From a virus, in the IMG/VR virus record IMGVR_UViG_3300009182_000030, positions 1-64,000 of that record: a stretch of DNA of 64,000 nucleotides; one strand, 5' to 3'. This document shows positions 1 through 10,800 of the stretch, in pieces. Each line of letters begins with the position of its first letter. The stretch's first letter is position 1. The notes beneath the pieces were generated by a model, which ran no database searches, was not told the origin of the DNA, and was given only the letters and a program-made list of their open reading frames with translations. Both the position numbers and the translations under genes were made by a program.

Positions 1-1941
1 AACACCAGCTGTTAATGTTGCGTTACCACGATACTCTGGCGATATGCGCAGTCTAGTATCATTGATGATTTCCATAACTCGATATGCCAAACCACGAATA
101 TTAACCCAATCACCTGGATTTAATTGTTTTAAGAATTTAGTTTGTTTAGCAGTACCAAGAGATGTAACAGAGTTAATTACATCTGAACCATTGGTAGCAG
201 TAATCAAACCAGACAACTGAGTTGTTGAGTTTCTTTTTACTGCATATAATTTTTGTCCATCGAATTCGTAAAAGAATCCATTTGATTGATCAAACATACC
301 GACACGAATAGCACCACCTCTCCAACCAACAATAGCAACTTGAGGGAAACCAGTAGCAGCAGTTGTTGATGGGGTTGTTGATGGTGTGTATGTAAATTCA
401 AATTCATTGTTTACGTCAACAACTGCAAATGATCCATTATAACCTGTTTCAGTTGCATTGAAAATAGTAATAGTATCTCCTGGTTGCAAGTTGTGTTGCT
501 CTTTTGTAGTAGCAGTACACGCACCAGTACCAGAAGAATATGTCAGCGCATCAAGTGTAAAGTTTGGACGTAAAACAGTACCAGTCGAGAATTGAATACC
601 TTTACCAGATTGGTATCGGAAATAACGACGAGTCTGTCTAATTGCTTGGTAATTGTGAGATTGAGTATTAACAGAGAAACGAACACCACCATCATATGGA
701 CGATGGGCAAATGTAGATTCGTTACGAACGTAACAAACCATTGTACCAATATTACTAATTGTTGGCACTAATGAACCAGCTGGCATAATAACGCCAAATC
801 TATTTGGTCCATAAATCGCAACAACTTGATATGATTGACGTCCTGGGTTTGTACCAGCAGCAACAGTTGCTTGACCAGTAATATAAACAAGATTACCAAC
901 AGTCAAAGCATGAGTTCTTGCTGTTGTGAAAACAACAATGATATCGTTAGCAGCTGAACCAGCAGCAGTTGCTGAATACGCAGTTGCGGTTGATAAAGCA
1001 ATAGAGGAGTTAGAATAAAATTGTCCCAAGAATGCTAATGTACCACCATTGTTGTAAACTGATCCAGTTACTCCAGAGAATTTAGCTGAGCCACGGAAAG
1101 TAATATCCCAACGTGTTGGACTAGATGCTGGTGCTGATGTTTCAACCAAGAAACCACCATTTGCGCCAGTAAACAATGAATCCTGAATTTGAACAGGAGT
1201 ATCAACTGTAGGGAATTGTTGTGGCGCATATTTAAATGCGCTTGATGTTATAGCAATTGCAGCATTTGCTTGCAATGTTAATGAAGTATCTGTTTCAACA
1301 GAAGAAACAATACCAATAAAAGTATCACCTGATGAATACAGTGCATTACCAGCTTGAATTTGCGACAAGAATGCTGTACCTGCGCCAGTTACTGTTGTTG
1401 GATTTGCTGATGTTGAAGTAGTCATTGTACCAGTACCATTATTATAAGTACAGTTCAATGTAATTGTACGGCTACCATTCGTTGCTTGAATATCATATAC
1501 ACCAAGTTGTGATTGGAAGTCAACGAAAAACGATGGGCGTCCATTTAATGTTGATACGTTTTCCCATTTAGTTGGCTGAAGACCATATTCAAAGTCGGTA
1601 TCAATTAATGACTGTGGTTGAGAAACACGCATCTTTTGGACTGGGTCCATATATGTTTCTGCTGGCACAATCTCTTGAATTGTATCATCGTACACAAACT
1701 GCAACGAGTCAGTAGAAGACATCGTTGTTGTGTTGTAGTTTAAAGTAATTGTCGTTACACCATTGACAACAGTATATCCAGTTGCAGTTAAGTTAGGATC
1801 ACTGAAGTTATAGATAACTTTGTTTTGTGTTACGTTGGTAATAAGAACAAGGTTTTCTCTTTGAATCGACTTCGGGATAATAACTACACGTGATGAAGGA
1901 TTAAAGGTATAATATTGTTCAATCAGGACTTTCTTTGCCAT
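1..1941 (-). CDS. Tail fibre-like virion protein, C-terminus outside window
   Basis: An open frame runs from ATG at 1941 to the left edge without a stop, so 647 codons of a longer gene are visible. The protein is a paralogue of the 1085-aa fibre protein at 3542-6799: both start with a MA(K/R)-x-VL-x(2)-QYY-(T/S)-FN motif and share IYNFSDPNL, a DTDFEYGLQPTKWE stretch and RQTRRYFRYQSGKG. It is rich in Thr, Ser, Asn and Gly with repeated beta modules, as expected of an adhesin-like fibre or baseplate-attached protein. A GGAG ribosome site lies 8 nt before the start, and a perfect late box TATAAATA lies 31 nt upstream, so it is probably expressed late from its own promoter. Exact role is inferred. 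Confidence 0.8.
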   Translation of the reverse strand, partial: MAKKVLIEQYYTFNPSSRVVIIPKSIQRENLVLITNVTQNKVIYNFSDPNLTATGYTVVNGVTTITLNYNTTTMSSTDSLQFVYDDTIQEIVPAETYMDPVQKMRVSQPQSLIDTDFEYGLQPTKWENVSTLNGRPSFFVDFQSQLGVYDIQATNGSRTITLNCTYNNGTGTMTTSTSANPTTVTGAGTAFLSQIQAGNALYSSGDTFIGIVSSVETDTSLTLQANAAIAITSSAFKYAPQQFPTVDTPVQIQDSLFTGANGGFLVETSAPASSPTRWDITFRGSAKFSGVTGSVYNNGGTLAFLGQFYSNSSIALSTATAYSATAAGSAANDIIVVFTTARTHALTVGNLVYITGQATVAAGTNPGRQSYQVVAIYGPNRFGVIMPAGSLVPTISNIGTMVCYVRNESTFAHRPYDGGVRFSVNTQSHNYQAIRQTRRYFRYQSGKGIQFSTGTVLRPNFTLDALTYSSGTGACTATTKEQHNLQPGDTITIFNATETGYNGSFAVVDVNNEFEFTYTPSTTPSTTAATGFPQVAIVGWRGGAIRVGMFDQSNGFFYEFDGQKLYAVKRNSTTQLSGLITATNGSDVINSVTSLGTAKQTKFLKQLNPGDWVNIRGLAYRVMEIINDTRLRISPEYRGNATLTAGV

Positions 1942-1971
1942 TTGGGATGCTCCGTAAGGTATTCTTTATGT

Positions 1972-1979
1972 TATTTATA
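1972..1979 (-). promoter_or_regulatory. T4-type late promoter for the left-edge fibre gene
   Basis: TATAAATA on the minus strand, 31 nt upstream of the ATG at 1941. It matches the T4 late promoter box exactly and overlaps the stop codon of the upstream gene. Confidence 0.7.
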
Positions 1980-2391
1980 TAATCCAGCGAACCTCTGGTT
2001 TAACTGGGAATGTTGGATTAACCTGAGGTCTAAGAAATAACTTTCTAACAGTATCTCTGTAATTTAACCAGTCCAAAGGATTTTCAATACATGATTGAAC
2101 ATCTGTTGTTGCTGCCCAATCAGATTCAGATAATAGTTTTCTTGCTTCATCTTTGCATTTTTGTTTTGCAAGTGATATTTTAATGTCATCTATGATTACT
2201 TCAATTTGTTCCCAGTTAAATGGTTGTGGTTGTGACCAATCAGGAATATTCCAATCGTCAACACCATTATGGAAACGAACATTTTCCATAAATTGTTCTT
2301 CATTGGTAACAATATTATTGAAATAAAATGGCACACCAACTTGTTCAGCAAGCTGTAAACATGCAGTAAAAACTTCCTCATTAGTATACAT
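1975..2391 (-). CDS. Tail fibre assembly chaperone-like protein (138 aa)
   Basis: The C-terminal half has the pattern LLSESDWAATTDV...WLNYRDTVRKL, typical of phage tail fibre assembly/chaperone proteins (family motif 'SDW..LPD....W..YR..LR'). Such proteins fold or trimerise fibre tips and usually lie next to a fibre gene, as here. The frame is open back to an ATG at 2436, but ATG 2391 is preferred. It shares its A with the upstream stop (TAATG) and has GGAG about 11 nt before it, whereas ATG 2436 would lie inside the preceding gene. Function is by family resemblance; which fibre it serves is not visible. Confidence 0.65.
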   Translation of the reverse strand: MYTNEEVFTACLQLAEQVGVPFYFNNIVTNEEQFMENVRFHNGVDDWNIPDWSQPQPFNWEQIEVIIDDIKISLAKQKCKDEARKLLSESDWAATTDVQSCIENPLDWLNYRDTVRKLFLRPQVNPTFPVKPEVRWII

Positions 2392-3536
2392 TATTGTATA
2401 ATCTCCATAACAGTAAGGGTTGACGGAACCTGACATGTGTATGAACCCTGTCCATTACTTGTTCCTGTCCATGATGTACCAACCACACAAGATTTAGTTG
2501 ACCAAGCATCAGCATGAACTGCACGAATTCTTAAATCTAAACTTGTTCCTGGATTAACATTATGATCATAGTATATCTGAGCAGTTCTATTTAAATGCAT
2601 ATTTGAGTTCATAGCATAAAAATATCCACCAAAATGCGCAGCTTGTTGACGATCAGATTGTGCAGGATAAACATCATAGTAAAATAAATTACCACCAGCA
2701 CCAGAAAGGTTTAAACCAGTTTGTATTGGAGATGTTCCAAGTGTAAAATGACCACGAACTGAAAAATCTTGTGGATATGAACCAGATGCGCTAGTAGTAA
2801 ACTGACCAGTCAATATTAATCTAGAAGTTTTATACTTCGGAGTAAATGACATAGTAACAACATCAACTGGTGTAGAAGATGAAGTACCAAAAGTAATGAT
2901 ACTTGAGTTTACTGCTGTTTTAGTTTGAACAACTGTACCAGATTGACCAGTTTGCGCATTGTTATTTAATGCATACTGTAATGGTGCTAGATCTGAATTT
3001 TGAACTTGTGGGGGATTAATCTGTGTTCCGTACCATGTTAATCCACCATCAAATGTGGTAAACTGAAACACATCCAGTTTAAATGGTAGATTCTGAAGAA
3101 CTGGATATCTTGAATCAAGTGTACCATAGTTTGTTAGTAAACCAAGGGTATTACCTAGTGGTCCGCTGTTTGGCCAAGTAAGATAAGATGGCCATGCGCC
3201 AATTACTCTATTGCCTAAGATATCTTGTTGTAGATAAACAGTTACTGTAAATGCACCTGCGCTTTTATCAGGCACATTAGTAAACGTGATAGTTGGGAAG
3301 TTAGAAGAGAGGGTAATATTATGCTGAGGATAATTGCAATCAATAACCAAAGTTTCATTTGTTCCATGAACCTTCGTTACATATGAAGTGGTGATTCTAT
3401 TCGTAAAAATAGAACCACCAACTTTTAGATCACCTTTTACTCCAACATTAGTACCAAGGGAGACGTTATCTCCCTCAGCAACTATTTGGTTACCAACCTT
3501 TAAACCATTTTGAGGTAAAGTAAGTTGAGTAGTCAT
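2391..3536 (-). CDS. Tail fibre/virion structural protein (381 aa)
   Basis: The N-terminus (LPQNGLKVGNQIVAEGDNV) resembles the start of fibre-like proteins of T4-like phages, where a short beta-rich attachment segment precedes the receptor-facing part. The middle is a beta-rich Thr/Asn/Gly region. The C-terminal 170 residues look like a compact globular tip ending in TLTVMEIIQ. It lies between the 1085-aa fibre and the assembly chaperone-like gene, 5 nt after the former, so the three are probably one late transcript. No enzymatic motif is seen. The fibre role is inferred from composition and neighbours. Confidence 0.6.
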   Translation of the reverse strand: MTTQLTLPQNGLKVGNQIVAEGDNVSLGTNVGVKGDLKVGGSIFTNRITTSYVTKVHGTNETLVIDCNYPQHNITLSSNFPTITFTNVPDKSAGAFTVTVYLQQDILGNRVIGAWPSYLTWPNSGPLGNTLGLLTNYGTLDSRYPVLQNLPFKLDVFQFTTFDGGLTWYGTQINPPQVQNSDLAPLQYALNNNAQTGQSGTVVQTKTAVNSSIITFGTSSSTPVDVVTMSFTPKYKTSRLILTGQFTTSASGSYPQDFSVRGHFTLGTSPIQTGLNLSGAGGNLFYYDVYPAQSDRQQAAHFGGYFYAMNSNMHLNRTAQIYYDHNVNPGTSLDLRIRAVHADAWSTKSCVVGTSWTGTSNGQGSYTCQVPSTLTVMEIIQ

Positions 3537-3541
3537 TCATA

Positions 3542-6500
3542 TTACGCTTGGGCTTCAGTCCATGATAGACGACTGTAGATGTTAGAAGCAGTCGAAGTCA
3601 TTTGTGTAGCCATAATTGTAACTACGTCAGGTCCATTTGGATAGTACATCTGGCAAGATGTACCATGGTTACCGTTCTTAGATTGTGTATCAGCAGAACC
3701 ACCACCAAGAACAGAGTTACCTAAGTCACGAACTACGTTCAAGTCGATACCTGTTGTTGTGTAACTTGTTGAACCAATAGTACTTGGAGGGTTCAAGTAG
3801 AAACCACCAATTGTTTCACCACCTAACATTGTGTTAGCAGCACTGTAGATAAAGTATTGAGCCAACGAAGCACCAGTTTGGTTTAGCCAAGTGTAGTTGT
3901 TTTGTGGATAACCATTCAACACAACTTCAATCAACATAGAACCATTTGAGTAAACATCAAGACCACGAAGAACTAACTGCATACGGTTAATCAAATCACG
4001 TAGACCTTGAGCTGAACCACCTTGTCCGTTGTTAATCATTGGAGCAACACGGATACCCATAATTGCGTTTCTTGTGTATTGAGTACCACTAATACCGAAA
4101 GCAGCAGTAGAACCACGTGTAAACACGAATGATTTATCGTCATCGAAACGACCATCCATAATCACAGAAGTACCCCAGTGTTGGATAGTACTTGCTGATT
4201 GTGGAGCATGTAGAGATATTTGAATCGGACGACTAGCACTATATGTATGTGTCACTGGAGGAGTTTGAGCCATCGCAGAGAAATATACAGTTGAAGCTGA
4301 GATGCTGTTAGTAATAGCACGTGACAATGTAATTGTTGTACCACTAATATCAGTTACAAAAGTGCTATGTGGAATTTGGCCAATAGTACCAGTATAAACC
4401 ATCATACCTTTCTGTATGTTAGAAGCAGAAGAAACTGTTATTTGAGTAGCACCCTGTGTAGCAGTAACTGTTTGTGAAGAACCAGACTGTCCACGAGTAC
4501 AACCAGTAAAGGAAGTAGTAGTAGTACCAGTATAGTTAAAGTATTCAAACACACCAGAAGAAGAACCAGTTGTACCGTGAATTAATGCAGTACCAACTGA
4601 TGGGAATCCTGTTGTACTTGATACGTTAATTGTAGTATCAGCTTGGTTAACAGTAGAAGTGATTTGAGTATACACAGGAGTAGTGTTAGACTCATAACGA
4701 GCTGGTAAGTTACCAGAACGCATCCATGCTTCTTGGTTTTGGTTGTTGTTAATAACTTTATGGCAGTAAATTACGTTACCGTCTTGAGTACGAACACCCC
4801 AACGAATGAAACCAGCACCATACCAGCTGAAGTCCATATAGAACATCTGCATCTTGGCTGGATCCATAATATAACCTGATGGACCTGTACCGTCTAAACG
4901 ATCTAAGTTCCACTGAGATTGTGGGATTCTTGTGTCAACACGTTTGCTAATAACAGCACGAGTTACGTTTGACTCACCACGGAACTGAGGAGCAATGTGG
5001 AATTCAGTATCAGAAACAATTTCCATTACTTTATAAGTTGCGCCACGAATTACAACAAAGTCACCAACAACTAATTGCTTAGAGAACAGAGTATTGATTG
5101 AACCAGCACCAGTTGGGTTAGTAATTGCTGTTGAAGAAACGACATAATCGTTTGCGTTAATTGCACCATAACCAGCTAATTGTGTTGTAGAAGAACGGCG
5201 AACAATCCATTGAGTTTGACCATCATGTTCAAAGAAAATACCGTTTTGATCATCGTACAAACCGCAACGATTAACGTGACCATACCATCCGTCAACAGTT
5301 AATGATGGAGTACCAGAAGCTGGTGAGTTCATACCAGTTGTTGTAGCGGTATATGTGAAGCGATAGTTATCAATAACTGAGGTAACTGTAAAATTGCTAA
5401 CTGCGCCAGTTGCGATATTGATTGTTGAGTTGTAACCAGATTCGTTACATCCAAGAACTCTAACAGTTGCGCCTGGAAGAATACCGTGTGGATATTTTGT
5501 AGAAACAGTTACTGTAGAACCAGAAGCAGTAATTTGTTCAACATATAACTGTGACTTCAATGAAGTACCAGTAGAGATCTGAACACCTTTACCTGATTGG
5601 TAACGGAAGTAACGACGAGTTTGGCGTACTAACTGTTGATTGTGGAAAGCATTGTTTGTTGAGAAGTGAACACCACCATCAAACGCACGATGCTTAGAAG
5701 TACCTGTAGGTATTACCATCAAATTATCAGCACTGAATGTACCAGCTGTACCAGTTGCTGAATCAGTATAGTAAGTAAAGATATATGGGGATGTAACACC
5801 AGTAACACAATGAGTACCATATGTTGATGTTGCAACACCAGCTACTGTTGTACTAGAGTTTTGATCGTTACGAACAGCAACCCAGTTACCGATTTCTAAG
5901 TTATGTGGCTTAGAACATGTAATTGTAACAACTTGACCAGAAACAGAAGCAGTAATTGTACCACCAAAACCACCATTGCTGAATAATGGTGCATCATAAA
6001 TTAGAGTTGGATAATCAGCATCTAATAGAGATGTTGATGGAGAAGCACCAGTTGTCCATGCTTCACGAGCACGGTAAGTAATTGTGTTACTTGACAACGC
6101 TTCAATAATGAAGAAACCATCAGCTGGACCCCATGTTGTATCTGTAACATAGATAAATTGACCGATTGCGAAACCAGTTGCAGAAGCAAGAGCTACTTGA
6201 ATAAAGCGAGAGTTGTTTGTCGCTGTAATTGAAGAGATTGTTGTTTGCGTACCTTGGTTACGACCCAATAATGGAAGACCAAGATAAACATATGGACCCA
6301 TTTTATTATTGATTGTAGATAGTTGTTCCCACTTTGTAGGTTGGAGACCATATTCAAAGTCAGTATCGACTAGAGCCTGTGGTTGGCTGATACGTAATTT
6401 GCCTACTGGGTCAAGCTGAGTTTCAGCAGGACGAGTAGCAATTTCATATTCATCAACAATAATTTGCAACTTATCTGTGTTGCTCATTGATGTTGTGTTA

Positions 6501-6799
6501 TAGTTTAATGTAATTTCAGTCCAAGTGTCATTGTTCGAACCAGCAAGACCCAAACTTGTGTTTGTTACGTAGCTGTTTGCATTAATGATAGTACCGCCTG
6601 CGCCTTGCGATGCGTTACCGACGAAATTAGCAAAACCAGTTGCTTTTAAATTAGGATCACTGAAGTTGTAGATAACAGTGTTTGTTGTTACGTTCGTAAT
6701 AAGCAGCAATTGTTCTCTTTTAAGAGGACGACGAATCGTGATCTTACGAGTTGATGCATTAAACGAGTAGTATTGGTCAGGTAGGACATTTCTTGCCAT
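3542..6799 (-). CDS. Tail fibre-like virion protein (1085 aa)
   Basis: Large Thr/Ser/Asn-rich protein with a conserved N-terminal block (residues 1-60, MARNVLPDQYYSFNA, then IYNFSDPNL) shared with the left-edge gene. Several internal modules of the form 'PHG(I/L)xxG..V.V.G....YN' occur at about residues 290 and 440. The motif RQTRRYFRYQSGKG is shared with the paralogue. No catalytic residues are evident. It is preceded by GGAGA 9 nt before ATG and a late box CTAAATA at 6837-6843. The likely role is a long fibre or baseplate-peripheral fibre. Two related copies in tandem suggest duplication followed by receptor-range divergence. Confidence 0.75.
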   Translation of the reverse strand: MARNVLPDQYYSFNASTRKITIRRPLKREQLLLITNVTTNTVIYNFSDPNLKATGFANFVGNASQGAGGTIINANSYVTNTSLGLAGSNNDTWTEITLNYNTTSMSNTDKLQIIVDEYEIATRPAETQLDPVGKLRISQPQALVDTDFEYGLQPTKWEQLSTINNKMGPYVYLGLPLLGRNQGTQTTISSITATNNSRFIQVALASATGFAIGQFIYVTDTTWGPADGFFIIEALSSNTITYRAREAWTTGASPSTSLLDADYPTLIYDAPLFSNGGFGGTITASVSGQVVTITCSKPHNLEIGNWVAVRNDQNSSTTVAGVATSTYGTHCVTGVTSPYIFTYYTDSATGTAGTFSADNLMVIPTGTSKHRAFDGGVHFSTNNAFHNQQLVRQTRRYFRYQSGKGVQISTGTSLKSQLYVEQITASGSTVTVSTKYPHGILPGATVRVLGCNESGYNSTINIATGAVSNFTVTSVIDNYRFTYTATTTGMNSPASGTPSLTVDGWYGHVNRCGLYDDQNGIFFEHDGQTQWIVRRSSTTQLAGYGAINANDYVVSSTAITNPTGAGSINTLFSKQLVVGDFVVIRGATYKVMEIVSDTEFHIAPQFRGESNVTRAVISKRVDTRIPQSQWNLDRLDGTGPSGYIMDPAKMQMFYMDFSWYGAGFIRWGVRTQDGNVIYCHKVINNNQNQEAWMRSGNLPARYESNTTPVYTQITSTVNQADTTINVSSTTGFPSVGTALIHGTTGSSSGVFEYFNYTGTTTTSFTGCTRGQSGSSQTVTATQGATQITVSSASNIQKGMMVYTGTIGQIPHSTFVTDISGTTITLSRAITNSISASTVYFSAMAQTPPVTHTYSASRPIQISLHAPQSASTIQHWGTSVIMDGRFDDDKSFVFTRGSTAAFGISGTQYTRNAIMGIRVAPMINNGQGGSAQGLRDLINRMQLVLRGLDVYSNGSMLIEVVLNGYPQNNYTWLNQTGASLAQYFIYSAANTMLGGETIGGFYLNPPSTIGSTSYTTTGIDLNVVRDLGNSVLGGGSADTQSKNGNHGTSCQMYYPNGPDVVTIMATQMTSTASNIYSRLSWTEAQA

Positions 6800-6836
6800 T
6801 TTAATTGTCTCCGTTAATTATTGGTCCAAGTTCTTT

Positions 6837-6843
6837 TATTTAG
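6837..6843 (-). promoter_or_regulatory. Late promoter variant CTAAATA
   Basis: CTAAATA on the minus strand, about 40 nt before the ATG of the 1085-aa fibre gene. The variant recurs before gp4 and gp32 and at 61993. Confidence 0.5.
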
Positions 6844-6847
6844 TCAT

Positions 6848-7315
6848 TTATGAAAGCACCACAGGAACTGCTCTAAAAACATTCCTAGTGACTGTATCGG
6901 TTGTATTGATATATGTACCGAGTAATCTTCCGTAAAATCTTTGCGTTGTCAATGGTGCATCGGCAAATGTAATTACATTACTGGACACTGTGTAATTTCC
7001 ACTTGGTACAACATCCATCTCTTGTGGAAATATGTATTGTTCATATGTGTTTATAACATATGGTGTTAAAATCATATTACCCAAGGTGATCAATAATGCA
7101 TGAGGACTATCAACTGTTACTGCACTAAAATTTGAAGTCAAGTTGAATGTCTTTGTTGTATTATCAAACGAATTCGTTAAGTCATCTAAAACTGTAACAG
7201 TAGCTGCGTTTCTAAGATTGATCAAATTCTGATCGATCTCCGCATTCGTCAGGGGTGCACTTTTAGTAGTGTCCCCTGAGTTACTCAGCGTACGTAATGT
7301 TAGTGCACTAGCCAC
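6848..7315 (-). CDS. Small virion/fibre-associated protein (155 aa)
   Basis: The N-terminal motif SAPLTNAEIDQNLINLRNA matches the 'PLTNAEVDxNFxNL' segment that opens many fibre-related proteins of T4-like phages, where it precedes the beta-structured part. The rest is beta-rich with no catalytic motif. The start is GTG at 7315, with GGGAG 5 nt upstream; no in-frame ATG fits. It lies 48 nt before the 1085-aa fibre gene on the same strand. Likely a fibre connector or attachment protein; exact position in the virion unknown. Confidence 0.6.
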   Translation of the reverse strand: MASALTLRTLSNSGDTTKSAPLTNAEIDQNLINLRNAATVTVLDDLTNSFDNTTKTFNLTSNFSAVTVDSPHALLITLGNMILTPYVINTYEQYIFPQEMDVVPSGNYTVSSNVITFADAPLTTQRFYGRLLGTYINTTDTVTRNVFRAVPVVLS

Positions 7316-7329
7316 ATCAACTCCCTATA

Positions 7330-7797
7330 TTAAGGTGCGTTGATTGTGATAGTCCAAGTAATTGCTAATGTGTCAGCTGGGTCTTTGTTAACAACTGAGA
7401 AAGTTGTACGGCAAAGCATTGTGCCACCAGATGAAGCATTGAAAATACCAGCTTCGTAAATACCAGTTGAACTCGCTGGGTTATTTGGTAGGAATGTGCC
7501 AACATAAGTAACCACGTTAGATGCACTGCTTGCTGCTGGAGAAAACACAACACGAGTTCCAACTTCTGAGCCAAGTGCTGTATCACCAGCTGCTGCAGCA
7601 GTAGAACCAGTACCAATAGCCATGTGAGTCATAGCAGCTGGACTGTTTGATGTTGTTTTCAACATAGAAGCAGCAATAAAGTTTTTACCTGTATCAACTA
7701 CCAAGTTATTAACATTTTGCTCTTGTTTAACTGTACCGTCTGGGGCAACAACTTGAATTTTCAAGCGTCCAACAGCACTCATATCTTCGTAAATCAT
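7330..7797 (-). CDS. Phage tail structural protein (155 aa)
   Basis: Compact beta-rich protein with the pattern 'NLVVDTGKNFIAASM...MTHMAIGTGSTAAAAGDTALGSEVGTRV', then 'TYVGTFLPNNPA...IYEAGIFNASSGGTMLCRTTF' and a 'TWTITI' end. This arrangement is common in small phage tail or baseplate-associated proteins of unknown exact function. ATG 7797 is chosen over ATG at codon 6 because AAGGAG lies 9 nt upstream. A perfect TATAAATA late box lies 49 nt upstream. Expected to be a virion component near the fibre attachment region. Confidence 0.6.
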   Translation of the reverse strand: MIYEDMSAVGRLKIQVVAPDGTVKQEQNVNNLVVDTGKNFIAASMLKTTSNSPAAMTHMAIGTGSTAAAAGDTALGSEVGTRVVFSPAASSASNVVTYVGTFLPNNPASSTGIYEAGIFNASSGGTMLCRTTFSVVNKDPADTLAITWTITINAP

Positions 7798-7845
7798 TCT
7801 TTTTTTCTCCTTAGATCTAGAGTAGGAATCAAAATTCTACTGGTT

Positions 7846-7853
7846 TATTTATA
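7846..7853 (-). promoter_or_regulatory. T4-type late promoter
   Basis: TATAAATA on the minus strand, 49 nt before ATG 7797, in the gap between the 1840-aa gene and the 155-aa gene. Confidence 0.7.
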
Positions 7854-7857
7854 ATCT

Positions 7858-10800
7858 TCAAAATGTTGAGGTTGTTACACCATCCGCTGTGTAATCCTCG
7901 AGGAAATATGGCGAAGTATCTATAACATACGCACCACTATTAAAATTTCTCACAGAGCCAGAATCATTTGACTTTGGATTCTCTGTTATACCTTTATTTA
8001 GTCGTTTTGTTGCAGTATCTACAGGATTCAACAATTCAGTTGTATATGGATCATAATATTGAGCAATATCATATCCTGGATTAAATTCATTAAAATCGCT
8101 CCAAATTCTGGTGCTATACGATCCAGGTTTACGATTCCACTGTCTTGATGTTGAATCAGAATATGATGCATTGTCGAATTTTATAGTCTTCATATAACCA
8201 TATGTCAACAATGTTTCATCGTATGATAAAATCTCATATGTATCCAACCAGAAAGTTGATGTAGAGTTACCAACTTGGGCAATACTTAAACTCTTTCCGA
8301 TTGTTTGTGATGCCAATAATGTATGAGGGAATCCTTTAGTTGGTAAGAATTGGATTGTTTCTCCAAGTAAAATTGCTTCAGATTTCTTAGGCTGAATTTT
8401 CTTAGTTATAGTCTCAACTGGGAAAATAATCTCATAACTACTTGCTGGTAAAATCTGAACCAAATCTTGTTCAATAGTTATCTCATTAAAGTCTGACCAA
8501 ATTGATTGTGGTTTACCAGCTGCTTTGCCATACTGTTTAGATGCCAATTCAGCAAGAGCCAGTGATTCAGATTTTGTGCCTTTACTTAATAATTTCTGAA
8601 CCAACTCAACACTCTTAACAATTTCAGGTGATGTTCTCTTAAATGACGCAACTCTTGTTAACACATCAACTGCTTGGATAATTTCAGTTTTATATGGTGT
8701 GGTAAACAAGTCTGAGAATTCAGAATAGATAAAATCGTCTAGATATTTGTTAAAGATTGGCAGAGCAAATGCGCTGTTATCTGAACCGATAGATCCGAAT
8801 ACTTGTACTGTTTCATCAAAGTTTGTAAGTTCAAGACCTGTGTCAAGCCATCTATTTACTGGATCAAAACCAGCCTGTTTGCTGAAGTTGAATCCCTTAG
8901 CATCGTTTACTGTTGACTTGTCAATTTTGTAGCTTGGATATTGACTTTGTAAACTTTCATCTATTAAAGAAAAGAACGCAATGTATTCTGGATTGTAAAT
9001 TAAATGGTCATTAACAGTTGTATTACCAACAGTTGGTTTTGTAATTAGTTTCGGGAATGTCTCAGGAGTAGTAATTATATCTGTTCTTGGTTTTCCGAAC
9101 GATTTGGTACTTGTTTCTGTCCAAGAAATAATTTCTGTAACATAGTCTTGTGGATATACCTGGACCAAGTCTTGAATAAAATATACTTCTTCATCAAATG
9201 TATTCCAAATATTCTGAACAATACCAGCTTTCTTGTTAAACTGATTTGTTCGTACATCAACCGATCTGTTAATATCAGTTGTAGAATCCGTACCACGATA
9301 ATAGTATTGAGCAAGTTCGGTTGCTAATTCCAATTCAACAAAATCTTGCCATGTACTGTATACTGATTTAACATTACCAGCTGCTTTAGTAATAAAGAAT
9401 GGGTGAATAAGATCAGCTGACTTAGCAATATCAGAATTTGTTCTCAACAACGTAAAGAATACGCTACCATTTTTAGACAATAACAATGAATCAGCAACAT
9501 GGATTGTTTCAGCAAATGTTCTTGTTGAGTTAAACACTCTTGAAAAGATATCACTAGATAACGCAGAGTCAGAGCCATACTGAGATGGAGTAAACAAATC
9601 TTCGCTAACTGTAAAACTTTCAAAATAATCTAAAAACTTAACATCTGGAAATACTTGGTTTCCTATATCACTAATACCACCGAATGTAACAACTGTATCA
9701 TCAAACGATGTTAACTCCATTCCTGTGTCAACATACTTACGTATTGGACCTGTGCCAAGAATTACTTTAGATATGAATGCACCTTTACTATCACTGACTG
9801 TTGACTTGTCAATTTTGTAATTTGGATACTGTCCCTGTAAACTTTCATCAATTAATGACAAGTAAGGAATATACTCAGGATTATATGTTAGGTGATCATT
9901 AAGAGTTGTATTACCAACACCACTCTTAGTAATTGTTTTAGGGAATGTCTCAGCAGCATTGAGTGTTTCAGCAAATGGTTTCGCTAAACTTATTTCAGTT
10001 TTATGTGTAAGTGTAGCGTAGTCTGTAGTTGTTGTGAATCCAAAACCTGTTTGAACCAAATCTTGATCAACTGTTGCTGCGAATGTTAAATCGTTATAAT
10101 CTGTCCAAACATAATTGAGGTTTACAACTTTCTTACTAAAAGTTTTAGGTAATGTTTCACCAAGTTGAATTAACTCATAACGACCTTCATATGATAATTC
10201 AATGTCTGACAGAACAGCAAGAGATGTTTCATCATAAGATCTCCAACTTCTATTAGCGTATGCGCCAGCAGAAACATTATACTTTTTTGCGAATGTTTGT
10301 GTTACACCAGCAGTATCTTCTTTTGGTTTTGATAGACTCTTAGGAATTATATCAGCAAGACTTACTGCATCGCGATTACGTTTTGTAAATCCAACAGTTG
10401 CTATTGAAGTAGTACCAATAACAGAAATCGTTTCTGGTGTTGATTTTGTCAAGTTTAATGACAAGTCTTGGTCTAAACCATTACCACTTCCGAATGATAG
10501 ATCAGCGAAGTCAGTCCACCAGCCTTGCGCATAATAGTATTGTGTCGCATTCTTAGAAACTGTTTTACCAACAGCATCACTATATTTTGCTGTATCGCCT
10601 GATGCTGTTGGGTTTAATGTAAATAATAAATCTTGACCAACAACATTTCGTTTGGTTTCATAACTCTTTGGTCCAACATCAACAGTTACTGATGATGGAT
10701 ATGTATATGTTCTAGCATCATACTGTACCAAATCTTGGTCAGCTGTTGTGCCAAAAGTTAATTGGGCATGGTCAGTAAAATATGCACTTTGTGTATTTGT

